53,308 nt of DNA from CAYVOX01 sp964453035 (GTDB lineage Bacteria > Chloroflexota > Anaerolineae > Anaerolineales > Anaerolineaceae). The stretch covers positions 1 through 53,308 of the forward strand of contig CAYVOX010000006.1 of the NCBI GenBank assembly GCA_964453035.1, given 5' to 3'. The notes below the pieces were generated by a model that was given only the letters and a program-made list of their open reading frames with translations, was not told where the DNA came from and made no database searches. Below, piece after piece: positions 1 to 8,596 of this stretch (position 1 is the stretch's first letter; each line of letters starts with the position of its first letter). Position numbers and translations under genes: made by a program.

Positions 1-54
1 ATCACCTCCCCCGTTGGTGGCGGAGTCGATTCCTTCTCGGAGTGCGCCTGCTGA
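1..54 (+). CDS. Possible 3' end of an upstream gene (partial)
   Basis: The frame beginning at base 1 is open for 17 codons and ends with TGA at 52-54, directly before two terminator-like hairpins. This would fit the tail of a plus-strand gene lying outside the window. The other two forward frames are also open at the edge, so the frame choice rests only on the position of the stop. No product can be named. Confidence 0.2.
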   Translation: MTSPVGGGVDSFSECAC

Positions 55-79
55 TGTTTTAGATACACGCATTAATCCC

Positions 80-111
80 GGCCGCGGCGCGCTCAAGCCC
101 CGCGGTTTTTT
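80..111 (+). terminator. Terminator-like hairpin 1
   Basis: The arms CCGCGG at 82-87 and 100-105 pair perfectly around a 12-nt loop and are followed directly by six T (106-111). This is the form of a rho-independent terminator on the plus strand. It either ends the transcript entering the window or sits in the leader of the ABC-F gene. Confidence 0.55.
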
Positions 112-131
112 GTTTCACCAGCCATTTGTGC

Positions 132-166
132 CAGCCGCGGGCCGCCCTCGCGGCTGTTTTGTTTGT
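132..166 (+). terminator. Terminator-like hairpin 2
   Basis: CAGCCGCG at 132-139 pairs with CGCGGCTG at 149-156 (8 bp, 9-nt loop), followed by a T-rich tract. It lies 21 nt after the first hairpin and 35 nt before the ABC-F start. Two terminators in series before an ABC-F gene could be simple insulation or a leader attenuator. Confidence 0.5.
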
Positions 167-200
167 TCGAACTTTGAGTTAAAATGTTGTTGAGGATAGC

Positions 201-2192
201 ATGTCGATTCTAAACGCTGAAGCACTGGGATTATCTTTCGGAGCCTTTGACCTCTTCAAGGGCATCACCGTTTCCGTCCCCAACGATGGAAAAATTGGCC
301 TGATTGGGCCTAACGGCATCGGCAAAACCTCGCTGCTGCTCATCCTGGCGGGCATCAACGCCCCCACCAGCGGAAAAGTGCACATCGCCCGCGGCAAGCG
401 CCTGGGCTACCTGCGCCAGGAAGCCGTGGATGCCTTCGCCGACCGTTCCAACTCCGTTTACAGCGAGATGCTCACCGTCTTCGCCGACCTGCAAGCGCAG
501 CAGGTCCGCCTCACCGCTCTGGAAGCGCAGATGTCCTCCGGCGACTTCAGCAACGAGCTCCTGGAGCAGTACGGCCAGCTGCAGCGCGATTTTGAGCACG
601 CTGGCGGTTACGAGTTTGAATTGCGCATCCAGCAAACCCTGGAAGGCCTGGGGCTGGGAAAAAACAACTGGCACATGCCGCTGAATCACCTCAGCGGCGG
701 GCAAAAAACCCGTGCCCTGCTGGCCCGCCTGCTGCTGGAAAAACCTGACCTGCTCATGCTCGACGAGCCCACCAACCACCTCGATATCGAAGCCGTCGAG
801 TGGCTGGAGCGTACCCTGCGCGAGTGGGGCGGCGCGGTGCTCATCGTCAGCCACGACCGCTACTTTCTGGATAACGTCGTCACCACCATATGGGAAATGA
901 CCCCCGGCGGCATCGAGACTTACTCCGGCAACTACAGCAGTTACCTGCTGCAGCGCCAGGAGCGCTGGGAGTATTACGAGCGCGTCTTCGAAGAGGAAAA
1001 AACCCGCCTGCTCAACGAGGTGGATTTCATCCAGCGCAACTGGGTGCGCGCCAGCACCCACGCCCGCGCCCTGGGCCTGCTCCGCCGCCTCACCCGCGAC
1101 CTGGCGATTGTGGATGCCTACGGCATCATGGCGCTGCGCAGCGGTAAAAAATGGTCCGAGATGGACCTGCACGCCGACCGACCGCTGGATGTCATCGAAG
1201 CCATCCGCAAGGTCAACGCCATCTCGATGACCTCCAGCCGCCCACCCAGCATCCGCCCACGCCTGGCCACCGATAGCGTCAGCGGCACGCTCGTGTTGCG
1301 CGCCAACCAGGTGACGGTCGGTTACCCCAAAAATCCACTCTTCACCATCAAGGAGCTGGAACTGCGCCGCGGCGAGTGCGCTGTGCTCACCGGCCCCAAC
1401 GGCAGCGGAAAAACCACCTTCCTCAAGGTGCTCACCAGCCAGCTTGAGCCCCTCCATGGGCACGTCAACCTCGGCGCCAGCCTGCGCATCGGTTACTTTG
1501 CCCAGGCGCACGACGGCCTCAAAACCGAGCGCACCATCCTCGATGAACTGCAGGCCCACAAGGAATTGGACCTGCAGCAGGCGCGCAGCCTGCTGGCGCA
1601 GTACCTCTTCCAGGGCGAGGATGTCTTCAAGCCGGTCAACCTGCTCAGCGGCGGTGAGCGCGCTCGCCTGGCGCTGGCACTGCTGGCCCTGGATGGCGCC
1701 AACTTCCTGCTGCTGGATGAGCCCACCAACCACCTGGATATCCCCGCCCGCGAAGCCCTGCAGGAGGTGCTGGAGCGTTTCAGCGGCACCATCCTGCTCG
1801 TCTCGCACGACCGCTACCTCATCAACCGCCTCGCCACCCAGATCTGGGATCTGCGCGAGAAAAAGCTGGTCATCTTCAAGGGCAACTACCAGGAATACCT
1901 GCTGCGCCGTTCCGCGGGAGCTTCCCCTGCGCAGGCTCCCAGGCTCATCATGCCCGCCAAACCGCTCATCCGCGCGGATAACAAAAAATCCCAGCAGCAA
2001 CTGCGAAACCTGGCCGTTCTGGAAGAACGCATCCACGCCGCCGAGCTCACCATCCAGCGCCTCTCCTCCGAGATGCAAAAAGCCGGTGAGGCCCAGGCCT
2101 TCGAGCGCGCCCACCAGCTCGGCTGGAAGATTGCCGAAACCCAGGCCGAGTTAGAGCGGTTAATGGCCGATTGGGAAAAGCTGGTGGCGTAA
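201..2192 (+). CDS. ABC-F family ATPase (duplicated ATP-binding cassette)
   Basis: Soluble ABC-F protein of 663 residues with two ATPase cassettes and no membrane segment; the family acts on the ribosome in translation control or antibiotic protection. Cassette 1 has Walker A GPNGIGKT (36-43), signature LSGGQ (164-168) and Walker B ending LDEPTNHLD (187-195). Cassette 2 has GPNGSGKT (398-405), LSGGE (482-486) and LLDEPTNHLD (504-513). The linker between them is charged, and a charged, probably coiled-coil tail runs from about residue 600 to the end. ATG at 201 follows a GAGG ribosome site 5 nt upstream. The gene stands alone and converges with the panE-like gene. The subfamily (housekeeping Uup/EttA-like or resistance) cannot be told from sequence alone. 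Long open frames on the opposite strand here are composition artefacts. Confidence 0.93.
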   Translation: MSILNAEALGLSFGAFDLFKGITVSVPNDGKIGLIGPNGIGKTSLLLILAGINAPTSGKVHIARGKRLGYLRQEAVDAFADRSNSVYSEMLTVFADLQAQQVRLTALEAQMSSGDFSNELLEQYGQLQRDFEHAGGYEFELRIQQTLEGLGLGKNNWHMPLNHLSGGQKTRALLARLLLEKPDLLMLDEPTNHLDIEAVEWLERTLREWGGAVLIVSHDRYFLDNVVTTIWEMTPGGIETYSGNYSSYLLQRQERWEYYERVFEEEKTRLLNEVDFIQRNWVRASTHARALGLLRRLTRDLAIVDAYGIMALRSGKKWSEMDLHADRPLDVIEAIRKVNAISMTSSRPPSIRPRLATDSVSGTLVLRANQVTVGYPKNPLFTIKELELRRGECAVLTGPNGSGKTTFLKVLTSQLEPLHGHVNLGASLRIGYFAQAHDGLKTERTILDELQAHKELDLQQARSLLAQYLFQGEDVFKPVNLLSGGERARLALALLALDGANFLLLDEPTNHLDIPAREALQEVLERFSGTILLVSHDRYLINRLATQIWDLREKKLVIFKGNYQEYLLRRSAGASPAQAPRLIMPAKPLIRADNKKSQQQLRNLAVLEERIHAAELTIQRLSSEMQKAGEAQAFERAHQLGWKIAETQAELERLMADWEKLVA

Positions 2193-2202
2193 GGGCGCTT
2201 AA

Positions 2203-2243
2203 CCCCTCCATGCCGTGCCCCAACGGGTAACGGCACGGAGGGG
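2203..2243. terminator. Imperfect inverted repeat between convergent genes
   Basis: CCGTGCC (2213-2219) pairs with GGCACGG (2232-2238), and CCCCT (2203-2207) with AGGGG (2239-2243) across a 5-nt bulge. It lies just after the ABC-F stop. There is no T tract, so it is a possible but not canonical terminator. Confidence 0.35.
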
Positions 2244-2322
2244 CTGGAACTGTGAGAGTCCTGTTTTTGGGGCGAATGAAATGGTGGATTCAAAATCCAA
2301 TCCACCCTGCAACAACCTGTAG

Positions 2323-2346
2323 GGCGCGTTCGCTTCTGAACGCGCC
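2323..2346. repeat. Perfect 9-bp palindrome beside the panE-like stop codon
   Basis: GGCGCGTTC (2323-2331) and GAACGCGCC (2338-2346) pair perfectly around a 6-nt loop. It lies 5 bases past the stop of the minus-strand gene and has no strong U tract. It may act as a weak terminator or be one copy of a dispersed palindromic element. Confidence 0.45.
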
Positions 2347-2351
2347 GAATA

Positions 2352-3296
2352 TTACCCCCCACCCTCCCGCGCCTTCAGCTCCATCGGCAGCAAAACCCCG
2401 TACAGGAAAGCATTCACCGGCGTCGGCACCCCCTGCTGCGCCCCCAGCCGCACCACCGCCCCCGTCTGTGATTCCAGCTCCGAGGGCCGTCCCTCCATGA
2501 TATCCCGCTGCATCGAAGCTATCGTCCCCGCCGGGATGGCATCCATATTCGCCACCGTCCGCTCCACCAGGTCAACCGGCAGGCTCACCCCCAACGCCCG
2601 CCCCACCGCCGCCACCTCCTCAACTGCGCCCACCAGCAGTTGACGGGTCTCAGGCACGCTGCGCAGCACCCCCATCGGCGAGCGAGCCGCCGCCCCCACC
2701 CCGCCGAACGGCGCAATGAAGGCAAACTTGGCCCACAACGCCGATTGAATATCCCCCGGCACCTCCACCGTCGAACCCGTCGCTGCCAGCGCCTGCCGCA
2801 GAGCCTCAACTCGCTCATCCGGCGCGCCGTCCAGGCGGTTGAAGGCGATATACGGATGGATACCCGAATGGCGAATCACTCCCGGCGCAGCCACCTGCGT
2901 CGCCAGCTTACACAACCCGCCCAGCGCGTGCGGCAATTCACCGGGCTCGTCCAGCGCCGCCGCCAGTTGCCCCGGGGCTTCCACGCCGTTCTGCAGCGGC
3001 AGCACCAGCGTCTGGCGCCCCACCATCGGGCGGATAGCCCGCGCCGCCGCCGCCACCTGCCAGGTCTTAACCCCCACCATCACCACATCCACCTCGCCCA
3101 CAGCCGCCGGGTCGCTCTCAACCAGCGCCGGCTTGATGGTGAAATCACCCAGGATGCTCTCCACCCGCAGCCCCTCGCGCCGCATCGCCTCCAGGTGCGC
3201 CCCGCGCGCCATGAACACCACCTCGTACCCGGCCTGCGCCAGCCTGCCCCCAAAATACCCCCCCACCCCGCCTGTACCGTAAATTGCAAATCGCAT
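2352..3296 (-). CDS. panE: Ketopantoate reductase family protein (PanE/ApbA-like)
   Basis: A 314-residue NADPH-dependent 2-dehydropantoate 2-reductase family protein, the enzyme type that reduces ketopantoate to pantoate in pantothenate synthesis. The N-terminus is a Rossmann fold with GTGGVGGYFGG at residues 7-17. The PLQNGVE motif, the helix with ALWAKFAFIAPF (catalytic Lys) and RPSELESQTG (catalytic Glu region) all match the family. ATG at 3296 is preceded by an AGGAG ribosome site. Length is normal. No other pantothenate gene is nearby, and PanE paralogues acting on other 2-ketoacids are common, so the exact substrate is inferred from family only. Confidence 0.85.
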   Translation of the reverse strand: MRFAIYGTGGVGGYFGGRLAQAGYEVVFMARGAHLEAMRREGLRVESILGDFTIKPALVESDPAAVGEVDVVMVGVKTWQVAAAARAIRPMVGRQTLVLPLQNGVEAPGQLAAALDEPGELPHALGGLCKLATQVAAPGVIRHSGIHPYIAFNRLDGAPDERVEALRQALAATGSTVEVPGDIQSALWAKFAFIAPFGGVGAAARSPMGVLRSVPETRQLLVGAVEEVAAVGRALGVSLPVDLVERTVANMDAIPAGTIASMQRDIMEGRPSELESQTGAVVRLGAQQGVPTPVNAFLYGVLLPMELKAREGGG

Positions 3297-3326
3297 GTGT
3301 GTTCTCCTGAAATGACTTAAGCCCTT

Positions 3327-4775
3327 TTATGGCCCCAGCTTGTAAGAGACCAGCTCTCGCCAGCCGTTAGCGGCCATTTTAACCCGCCCCACTCCGCTCA
3401 TCCAGTATTCCGTCCACTGGGCGCCCGGGGTAGATGCAAACAGAGCCGCATTGAACTTGCCTGCCGGCACCTGTACCGATTGAATGCCCACATATAACAG
3501 TTCGCCGCGCCCGGTGGACCATTTACGGTTAGGGGTCATCTCGGCGGGTGGCGGCAGGAACATGGTATAGCCAGAGCCGCCTACCATGTCAATCTGACCG
3601 TTGGCTTTGCAGATAAAATCCCCCGCAAAGGCGCCATTGACGGTGAGCGTGAAGGTCACCTGGTTCTGAAATGTCCCAACCTTGCTGATTTTATGCACTT
3701 CCGTACCCGTCTTACGGCCGTTAAAATCCATGATATTGTAGGTCCAGGTGGCGCCGTTAACCACCGGCCAGTACGGGTTGGAACAGCCCGAGCCCGAAGC
3801 CTGGCCGAGTTGCACAGCCATGCCGTTGATGATGTTGTTCGTTCCGGCGTAAACCACCGCCCAGCTCCCATTCACCTGCTTACGGCTGAACGCACTGATG
3901 TTGGTCACTCTGACGCCCTGGTCCCAGCGCCGTACAGCCTCAACAGCCAGTGAGTCGTTCGGGAACCCGCGATAGTAACTGACCAGTCCCGAAAGTTGGA
4001 TATCGGCCAGGATATACCGGATGCGCGCCTCGCCAGTGTTTGCCTCGGTTGGTGTGCGGGTGGGCTGGGGTGCAGGCTGGCTAAGTTGCACATCCAGACC
4101 GTTGATGGCGGTGCTGGTATTGGTATAGACCACCGTCCATTTCCCATTGATCTGTATGCGGCTAAACGCATTAATATTAGTCACCCGGATGCCCTGGTCC
4201 CAGCGCCGCACAGCTTCCACGGCAAAAACATCATCCGGAAAGCCCCGGTAATAACTCACCAAATTTGAAAGCTGGATATCCGCCAGGATATACCGGATGC
4301 GCGCTTCTTCATTGGCTGGCTGGTTAAGGGCGCTCTCCGGGCAAAAACTGAGGTTGACAGCTGGGATAGACTCGCCAGGCACAATCGCTACGCGCTTGAG
4401 ATTGATACAATCATCACTTAGCAGGAAACGCATCGGAGCGGGGTCAAAATTACGGATGACATTGCCGTAGAAGTAATACTCACCAGGCGCCGGGATGGTC
4501 ATCTGGGAAGAAAACTCGCCGGTGCTCCAGCGGGTAGAATATTCCCGACCATCCGCCTGGTTTTGAGCAAAAATGATGACCTCACCAGGAATGCTGCGCA
4601 TATCGGTTGGATAAGCCACACCCACCCGCAGGGTAGCGGAGGCAGGCGGCGGCGAAGAAGGAGTAACCTTTTTTAAATCGCCAAGCGGATCAGATGGGTT
4701 CCCGGGTGTGCCGCAGCTGGTAAGGATCAGCGCAGCCAGCAGCCAGTGGAAGATGAGAGTTATGGTTTTCTTCAT
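3327..4775 (-). CDS. Predicted lipoprotein with a duplicated ~79-residue module
   Basis: An unnamed 482-residue secreted lipoprotein. The start is taken as ATG 4775, preceded by GAGGAG, because it begins a lipoprotein signal: two Lys, a hydrophobic stretch and the lipobox LTSC at about residues 18-21. An upstream in-frame start at 4913 would bury this signal. After a Pro/Ser-rich linker comes a region resembling a carbohydrate-regulatory or Ig-like fold. Two near-identical modules follow, each starting EARIRYILADIQLS and containing VSYYRGFP and VEAVRRWDQG, offset by 92 codons (276 bases) with a Thr/Pro-rich linker between them. The C-terminal part opens with CSNPYWPVVNGATWTYN, a pattern seen in extracellular beta-rich domains. 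Function is not recognised; it probably sits on the outer face of the membrane. Confidence 0.8.
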   Translation of the reverse strand: MKKTITLIFHWLLAALILTSCGTPGNPSDPLGDLKKVTPSSPPPASATLRVGVAYPTDMRSIPGEVIIFAQNQADGREYSTRWSTGEFSSQMTIPAPGEYYFYGNVIRNFDPAPMRFLLSDDCINLKRVAIVPGESIPAVNLSFCPESALNQPANEEARIRYILADIQLSNLVSYYRGFPDDVFAVEAVRRWDQGIRVTNINAFSRIQINGKWTVVYTNTSTAINGLDVQLSQPAPQPTRTPTEANTGEARIRYILADIQLSGLVSYYRGFPNDSLAVEAVRRWDQGVRVTNISAFSRKQVNGSWAVVYAGTNNIINGMAVQLGQASGSGCSNPYWPVVNGATWTYNIMDFNGRKTGTEVHKISKVGTFQNQVTFTLTVNGAFAGDFICKANGQIDMVGGSGYTMFLPPPAEMTPNRKWSTGRGELLYVGIQSVQVPAGKFNAALFASTPGAQWTEYWMSGVGRVKMAANGWRELVSYKLGP

Positions 4776-4956
4776 AGTCTCCTCGCAGAGTGATAGTCGG
4801 TGCGCGGATACGGGAAAAATGACTCCCTGCGATATTATATGGTTATTTTTACCAGTTGCGCAAGGATTTGGCGGCGAAATCGCTGCCCCTTGCTGAGCCG
4901 CACACCTGTCCACTACCTGCCTTCACCCATCTCCAACGTCCCCCCTCCCTTCATGT

Positions 4957-4974
4957 TACAATACACATCCCATG
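4957..4974 (+). promoter_or_regulatory. -10 element immediately before the YgiQ start (possible leaderless mRNA)
   Basis: TACAAT at 4957-4962 ends 9 nt before the ATG at 4972, and no Shine-Dalgarno sequence lies between them. Transcription from this box would start at or 1-4 nt before the start codon. No good -35 is visible. Confidence 0.4.
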
Positions 4975-6753
4975 GATACCCGCTTCCTCCCCACCACCGC
5001 TGAAGAAGTCCGCGCCCGCGGCTGGGATGCCCTCGACGTCATCCTCGTCTCCGGCGATAGCTACATCGACTCCCCCTTCATCGGCGCCGCCGTCATCGGC
5101 CGCGTGCTGGAGGCTGCCGGTTTCCGCGTCGGCATCATCGCCCAGCCGGATATTACCTCCCCCGCCGATATCACCCGCCTCGGCCAACCGCGCCTCTTCT
5201 GGGGCGTCAACGCCGGCTGCGTCGATTCAATGGTCGCCAACACCACCGCCAGCAAATTCCCTCGCAAAAAGGATGATTACACCCCCGGTGGCGAGAACAA
5301 CCGCCGCCCCAACCGCGCCAGCATGGTTTATACCAACCTTATCCGGCGCAACTTCAAGGCTACCAGCCCCATCGTCCTCGGCGGCATCGAAGCCTCTCTG
5401 CGCCGCGTGGCCCATTACGATTTCTGGGATGATGCCCTCCGCCGCTCCATCCTGTTCGATGCCAAGGCCGATTACCTGCTCTACGGCATGGCTGAACAAT
5501 CTGTGTTAGCCCTGGCCCGTTCCCTGCAGGAAGGCTCCGACCCCACCTCCCTGCGCGGCCTGTGCTACATTGCCAGAACCCCACCCGCCGGTTACCTCGA
5601 ACTTCCCTCGTACGAGACGGTCGCCGCCGATAAGCTCGCCTTCATCGATATGTTCCACCTCTTCTACCGCAATAACGACCCCCTCACCGCCAAAGGACTC
5701 TACCAGCGCCACGGCGAGCGCTACCTGGTGCAAAACCCACCCGCCCCCTACGCCACCCGGGAAGAGATGGACGCAGTGGCAGCCCTGCCCTTCCAGCGCG
5801 CCCAGCACCCCTATTACGAGCGCCAGGGCCCGGTGCGGGCGCTCGAAACCATCCAGTTCTCCGTCAGCACCCACCGCGGCTGCTATGGCGAGTGTAACTT
5901 CTGCGCCATCGCCGTCCATGAGGGCCGCACCGTGCGCTGGCGCAGCGAAGAATCAATCGCCGCCGAGGTTGAGCAGCTCACCCATCACCCCGGCTTCAAA
6001 GGCTACATTCAGGATGTAGGCGGCCCCACTGCCAATATGTACGGCTTCGAATGCCGTAAAAAGCTGGCCTCCGGCGTGTGCGAAGATAAACGCTGCATCT
6101 ACCCCACCGTGTGCAAGGCGCTCAAGCCCACCCACGAGCCGCAAATCCATCTCCTGCGCCGCCTGCGCCAGATTCCCGGCGTCAAAAAGGTGTTCGTCGC
6201 CTCCGGCATCCGCTACGATATGCTCCTGGAGGATACCGCCCACGGGCAGGAGTACCTGCAGGAGATTGTCGAGCACCACGTCTCCGGTCAGCTCAAGGTG
6301 GCCCCCGAGCACACCGAGAACCGCGTGCTGAGCAAGATGGGCAAGCCCGGGCAGGAGTCTCTGGTGCAGTTTAAACGCTTGTTTGACGATCTTTCCGCGC
6401 AGGCTCACAAAAACCAGTATCTCACCTATTACATGATTGCCGCCCACCCCGGCTGCGACGAGAGCGACATGCGCCGCCTCAAGCAATTTGCCAGCGGCCA
6501 GTTGGGCATTTCACCCGAACAGGTGCAAATCTTCACCCCCTCGCCCTCCACCTACTCCAGCCTGATGTACTACACCGGGCTCGACCCTTTCTCTCGCCAG
6601 CCGCTCTTCGTGGAAAAAGACCGCGCCCGCCGCGAGCGCCAGAAGCAAATTGTGGTTGAAAAACCTGCTGCCCTTCTCCCCAGAAGCGGCCCGCGCCGTC
6701 CCCGCCCGGCCTTCGACCGCCCCCTCCACCCCTCCCCTAAAAAGAAACTTTAA
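4972..6753 (+). CDS. YgiQ family radical SAM protein
   Basis: A 593-residue radical SAM protein of the YgiQ (UPF0313) family. The iron-sulfur binding motif CxxxCxxC is complete at Cys304, Cys308 and Cys311 (RGCYGECNFC). The N-terminal domain has the family's hallmark opening (DVILVSGDSYIDSP), and the C-terminal part carries the long family extension ending in a basic Pro-rich tail. The reaction of YgiQ proteins is not established. The stop TAA (6751-6753) abuts the ATG of the next gene, so the two are surely co-transcribed; pairing with an RNA methyltransferase may hint at RNA modification, but that is inference. No clear ribosome site precedes the ATG. Confidence 0.92.
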   Translation: MDTRFLPTTAEEVRARGWDALDVILVSGDSYIDSPFIGAAVIGRVLEAAGFRVGIIAQPDITSPADITRLGQPRLFWGVNAGCVDSMVANTTASKFPRKKDDYTPGGENNRRPNRASMVYTNLIRRNFKATSPIVLGGIEASLRRVAHYDFWDDALRRSILFDAKADYLLYGMAEQSVLALARSLQEGSDPTSLRGLCYIARTPPAGYLELPSYETVAADKLAFIDMFHLFYRNNDPLTAKGLYQRHGERYLVQNPPAPYATREEMDAVAALPFQRAQHPYYERQGPVRALETIQFSVSTHRGCYGECNFCAIAVHEGRTVRWRSEESIAAEVEQLTHHPGFKGYIQDVGGPTANMYGFECRKKLASGVCEDKRCIYPTVCKALKPTHEPQIHLLRRLRQIPGVKKVFVASGIRYDMLLEDTAHGQEYLQEIVEHHVSGQLKVAPEHTENRVLSKMGKPGQESLVQFKRLFDDLSAQAHKNQYLTYYMIAAHPGCDESDMRRLKQFASGQLGISPEQVQIFTPSPSTYSSLMYYTGLDPFSRQPLFVEKDRARRERQKQIVVEKPAALLPRSGPRRPRPAFDRPLHPSPKKKL

Positions 6754-7908
6754 ATGTACCGCCTGTTTGCTGTCACCGCTCCCGGCCTCGAGCCCTTCAC
6801 CCGGCTGGAACTTACCGCGCTGGGCCTCAAGCCGCAGCCCGGGCAGGAAGATCTCTCCGGTGAACCGCAAGACGAAGCCGGTGGGGTAGCCTTTGAAGCC
6901 AATCTTGAGGGGCTGTACCGCGCCAACCTGCACCTGCGCACCGCCAACCGCGTCCTGGCGCGCCTCGGCGAATTTTACGCCGCCGCCTTCTCAGAGTTGC
7001 GCAAAAAAGCCTCCCGCCTGCCATGGGAGACCGTTCTGCGCCCCGGGCAGCCGGTGGCTGTGCGTGCCACCTGCCGCAAATCGCGCCTCTACCATTCCGA
7101 TGCGGTGGCAGAGCGCATCGCTGGCGCCATCGGCGACCGCCTGGGCCGCGAAACCCCGTTGGTCAAGTTCAATGAGGCCGATTTTACCCCCGCCCAACTG
7201 GTGGTGGCCCGCCTGGTCAGCGACCAGGTGACCCTCTCGCTGGATACCTCTGGCGCGCTGCTGCATCGCCGCGGCTACCGCCTGCAGACTGCCAAAGCCC
7301 CCCTGCGCGAGACTCTCGCTGCCGGGCTGCTCCTGGCCTCTGGCTGGCAGCCCACCGCCCCGCTGATGGACCCCTTCTGCGGCTCCGGCACCCTGCCCAT
7401 CGAGGCTGCCCTGCTCGCCCGCCGCATCGCCCCCGGCAAGAACCGCCGCTTCGCCTTCATGGATTGGCGCAACTTTGATTCCGCTGCCTGGCGCCGCCTG
7501 CTGGCTGAGGCTGCCGCGCAGGAACTGCCTGCCGCCCCTGCCCCCATCCTCGCCGCCGACCGCGACGCTGGCGCCATCGAGATCGCCCGCGCCAACGCCG
7601 CCCGCGCCGGCGTGCAGGCTGATCTCACCTTTGCGGCTCAGGCCGTCAGCAACCTCCTCCCCCCGCCCGACCCCGGCTGGCTGGTCACCAACCCGCCCTA
7701 CGGCCTGCGCGTCAGCCCCAGCCGCGACCTGCGCAACCTCTACACCCGCCTCGGAGACGTGCTGCGCGCCGCATGCCCCGGCTGGCAGGTCGGCATCCTG
7801 TGTTCCGATGCCATCCTGGCGGGCCACACCCGCCTGCCCTTTGAGCGCGACCTGCGCCTGGTCAACGGCGGCATCAGCGTGCGGTTCTATATGGGTAGCG
7901 TGGGGTAA
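6754..7908 (+). CDS. THUMP-domain class I RNA methyltransferase (RlmL/YpsC-like)
   Basis: A 384-residue SAM-dependent N2-guanine methyltransferase of the RlmL N-half/YpsC/Trm14 group, expected to modify 23S rRNA or tRNA. The N-terminal 60 residues and the THUMP domain (about 45-165) are followed by the Rossmann methyltransferase fold with DPFCGSGT (206-213) for SAM binding and the catalytic NPPYG motif (313-317). Length matches the single-methyltransferase members rather than the double RlmKL. The start codon touches the stop of ygiQ, suggesting translational coupling. It converges with the next gene, leaving only 4 nt between stops. Confidence 0.9.
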   Translation: MYRLFAVTAPGLEPFTRLELTALGLKPQPGQEDLSGEPQDEAGGVAFEANLEGLYRANLHLRTANRVLARLGEFYAAAFSELRKKASRLPWETVLRPGQPVAVRATCRKSRLYHSDAVAERIAGAIGDRLGRETPLVKFNEADFTPAQLVVARLVSDQVTLSLDTSGALLHRRGYRLQTAKAPLRETLAAGLLLASGWQPTAPLMDPFCGSGTLPIEAALLARRIAPGKNRRFAFMDWRNFDSAAWRRLLAEAAAQELPAAPAPILAADRDAGAIEIARANAARAGVQADLTFAAQAVSNLLPPPDPGWLVTNPPYGLRVSPSRDLRNLYTRLGDVLRAACPGWQVGILCSDAILAGHTRLPFERDLRLVNGGISVRFYMGSVG

Positions 7909-7912
7909 TCTT

Positions 7913-8578
7913 TCACAGCCTGAGCTTTTCCCCGTTTTCATTCAGCCATTTGCGCTTCTCTGCGTAATCCGGCATCACCATCTTCACAATCCCCCAGAAC
8001 CCCCTCCCGTGATTTTTCTCCCGCGTGTGCGCCAGCTCATGCACCACCACGTAATCCACCACCTCCAGCGGCGCCATGATCAGCCGCCACGCAAAGTTGA
8101 GCGAATTCTTCGCGCCGCAAGACCCCCAGCGCCGCTCCGCTGAGGTGATTCGTATCCCCTGCGCGGTAAAACCGTATTGCCCCGCATAGAATTGCACCCG
8201 CTCCGCCAGAACCTCCTGCAACTGCGACCGGTACCAGGCAGTCAGCACCTGTTCCGCCTGTTGCATGGCCCTGGGCGAGAGGATAAACGCCTCGCGGAAG
8301 GTCAGCGCCGCCCTTGCCGCCGGGTCCACCCGCAGCGGATACTGCCGCCCCAGAAACCACAGCAGTTGCCCCTCGCTGAAGCCCCTCGCCGCGCGGGGAG
8401 GGCTAGCCGCTGCCGCCGCCTGGTGCTTCCTCACCCAGTCTGCCTTGCTTTCCACAAACGCGCGGATGATGACATCTGGCGTGCGCAGCGGCGCGCGTAC
8501 CACCAGGCTGCCATCTGGCCTCACAATCAGCGCCAGGCTGCGCCGCCGGCTGCGAATCACCTGGTCAATCTTAATCAT
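7913..8578 (-). CDS. YgjP-like zinc metallopeptidase (DUF45/M48-like)
   Basis: A 221-residue cytoplasmic zincin-like protein of the YgjP/DUF45 family. The RRWGSC signature (149-154) and the zinc site HELAH (180-184) with a third ligand His190 in NHGRGFW are intact. No signal peptide or membrane segment is seen. The cellular substrate of this family is unknown. It starts 18 nt after the stop of the upstream PC4-like gene, so the four minus-strand genes from pepF downwards may form one transcript. Confidence 0.88.
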   Translation of the reverse strand: MIKIDQVIRSRRRSLALIVRPDGSLVVRAPLRTPDVIIRAFVESKADWVRKHQAAAAASPPRAARGFSEGQLLWFLGRQYPLRVDPAARAALTFREAFILSPRAMQQAEQVLTAWYRSQLQEVLAERVQFYAGQYGFTAQGIRITSAERRWGSCGAKNSLNFAWRLIMAPLEVVDYVVVHELAHTREKNHGRGFWGIVKMVMPDYAEKRKWLNENGEKLRL

Positions 8579-8596
8579 CCGCCCCCACCCGGCAAT

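Noticed and set aside
1..60. Opening ATCACCTCC resembles the 3' end of 16S rRNA, and GTCGATTCC resembles a tRNA T-arm.
   Set aside because: The rRNA match is nine bases at the edge and continues with CCCCG rather than TTTC; the T-arm lacks the TTC loop start, stem pairing and an acceptor end.
231..2114. Long antisense open frame of 627 codons opposite the ABC-F gene.
   Set aside because: The sense frame is a complete, motif-perfect ABC-F protein; the antisense product is low-complexity and arises from GC-rich codon use.
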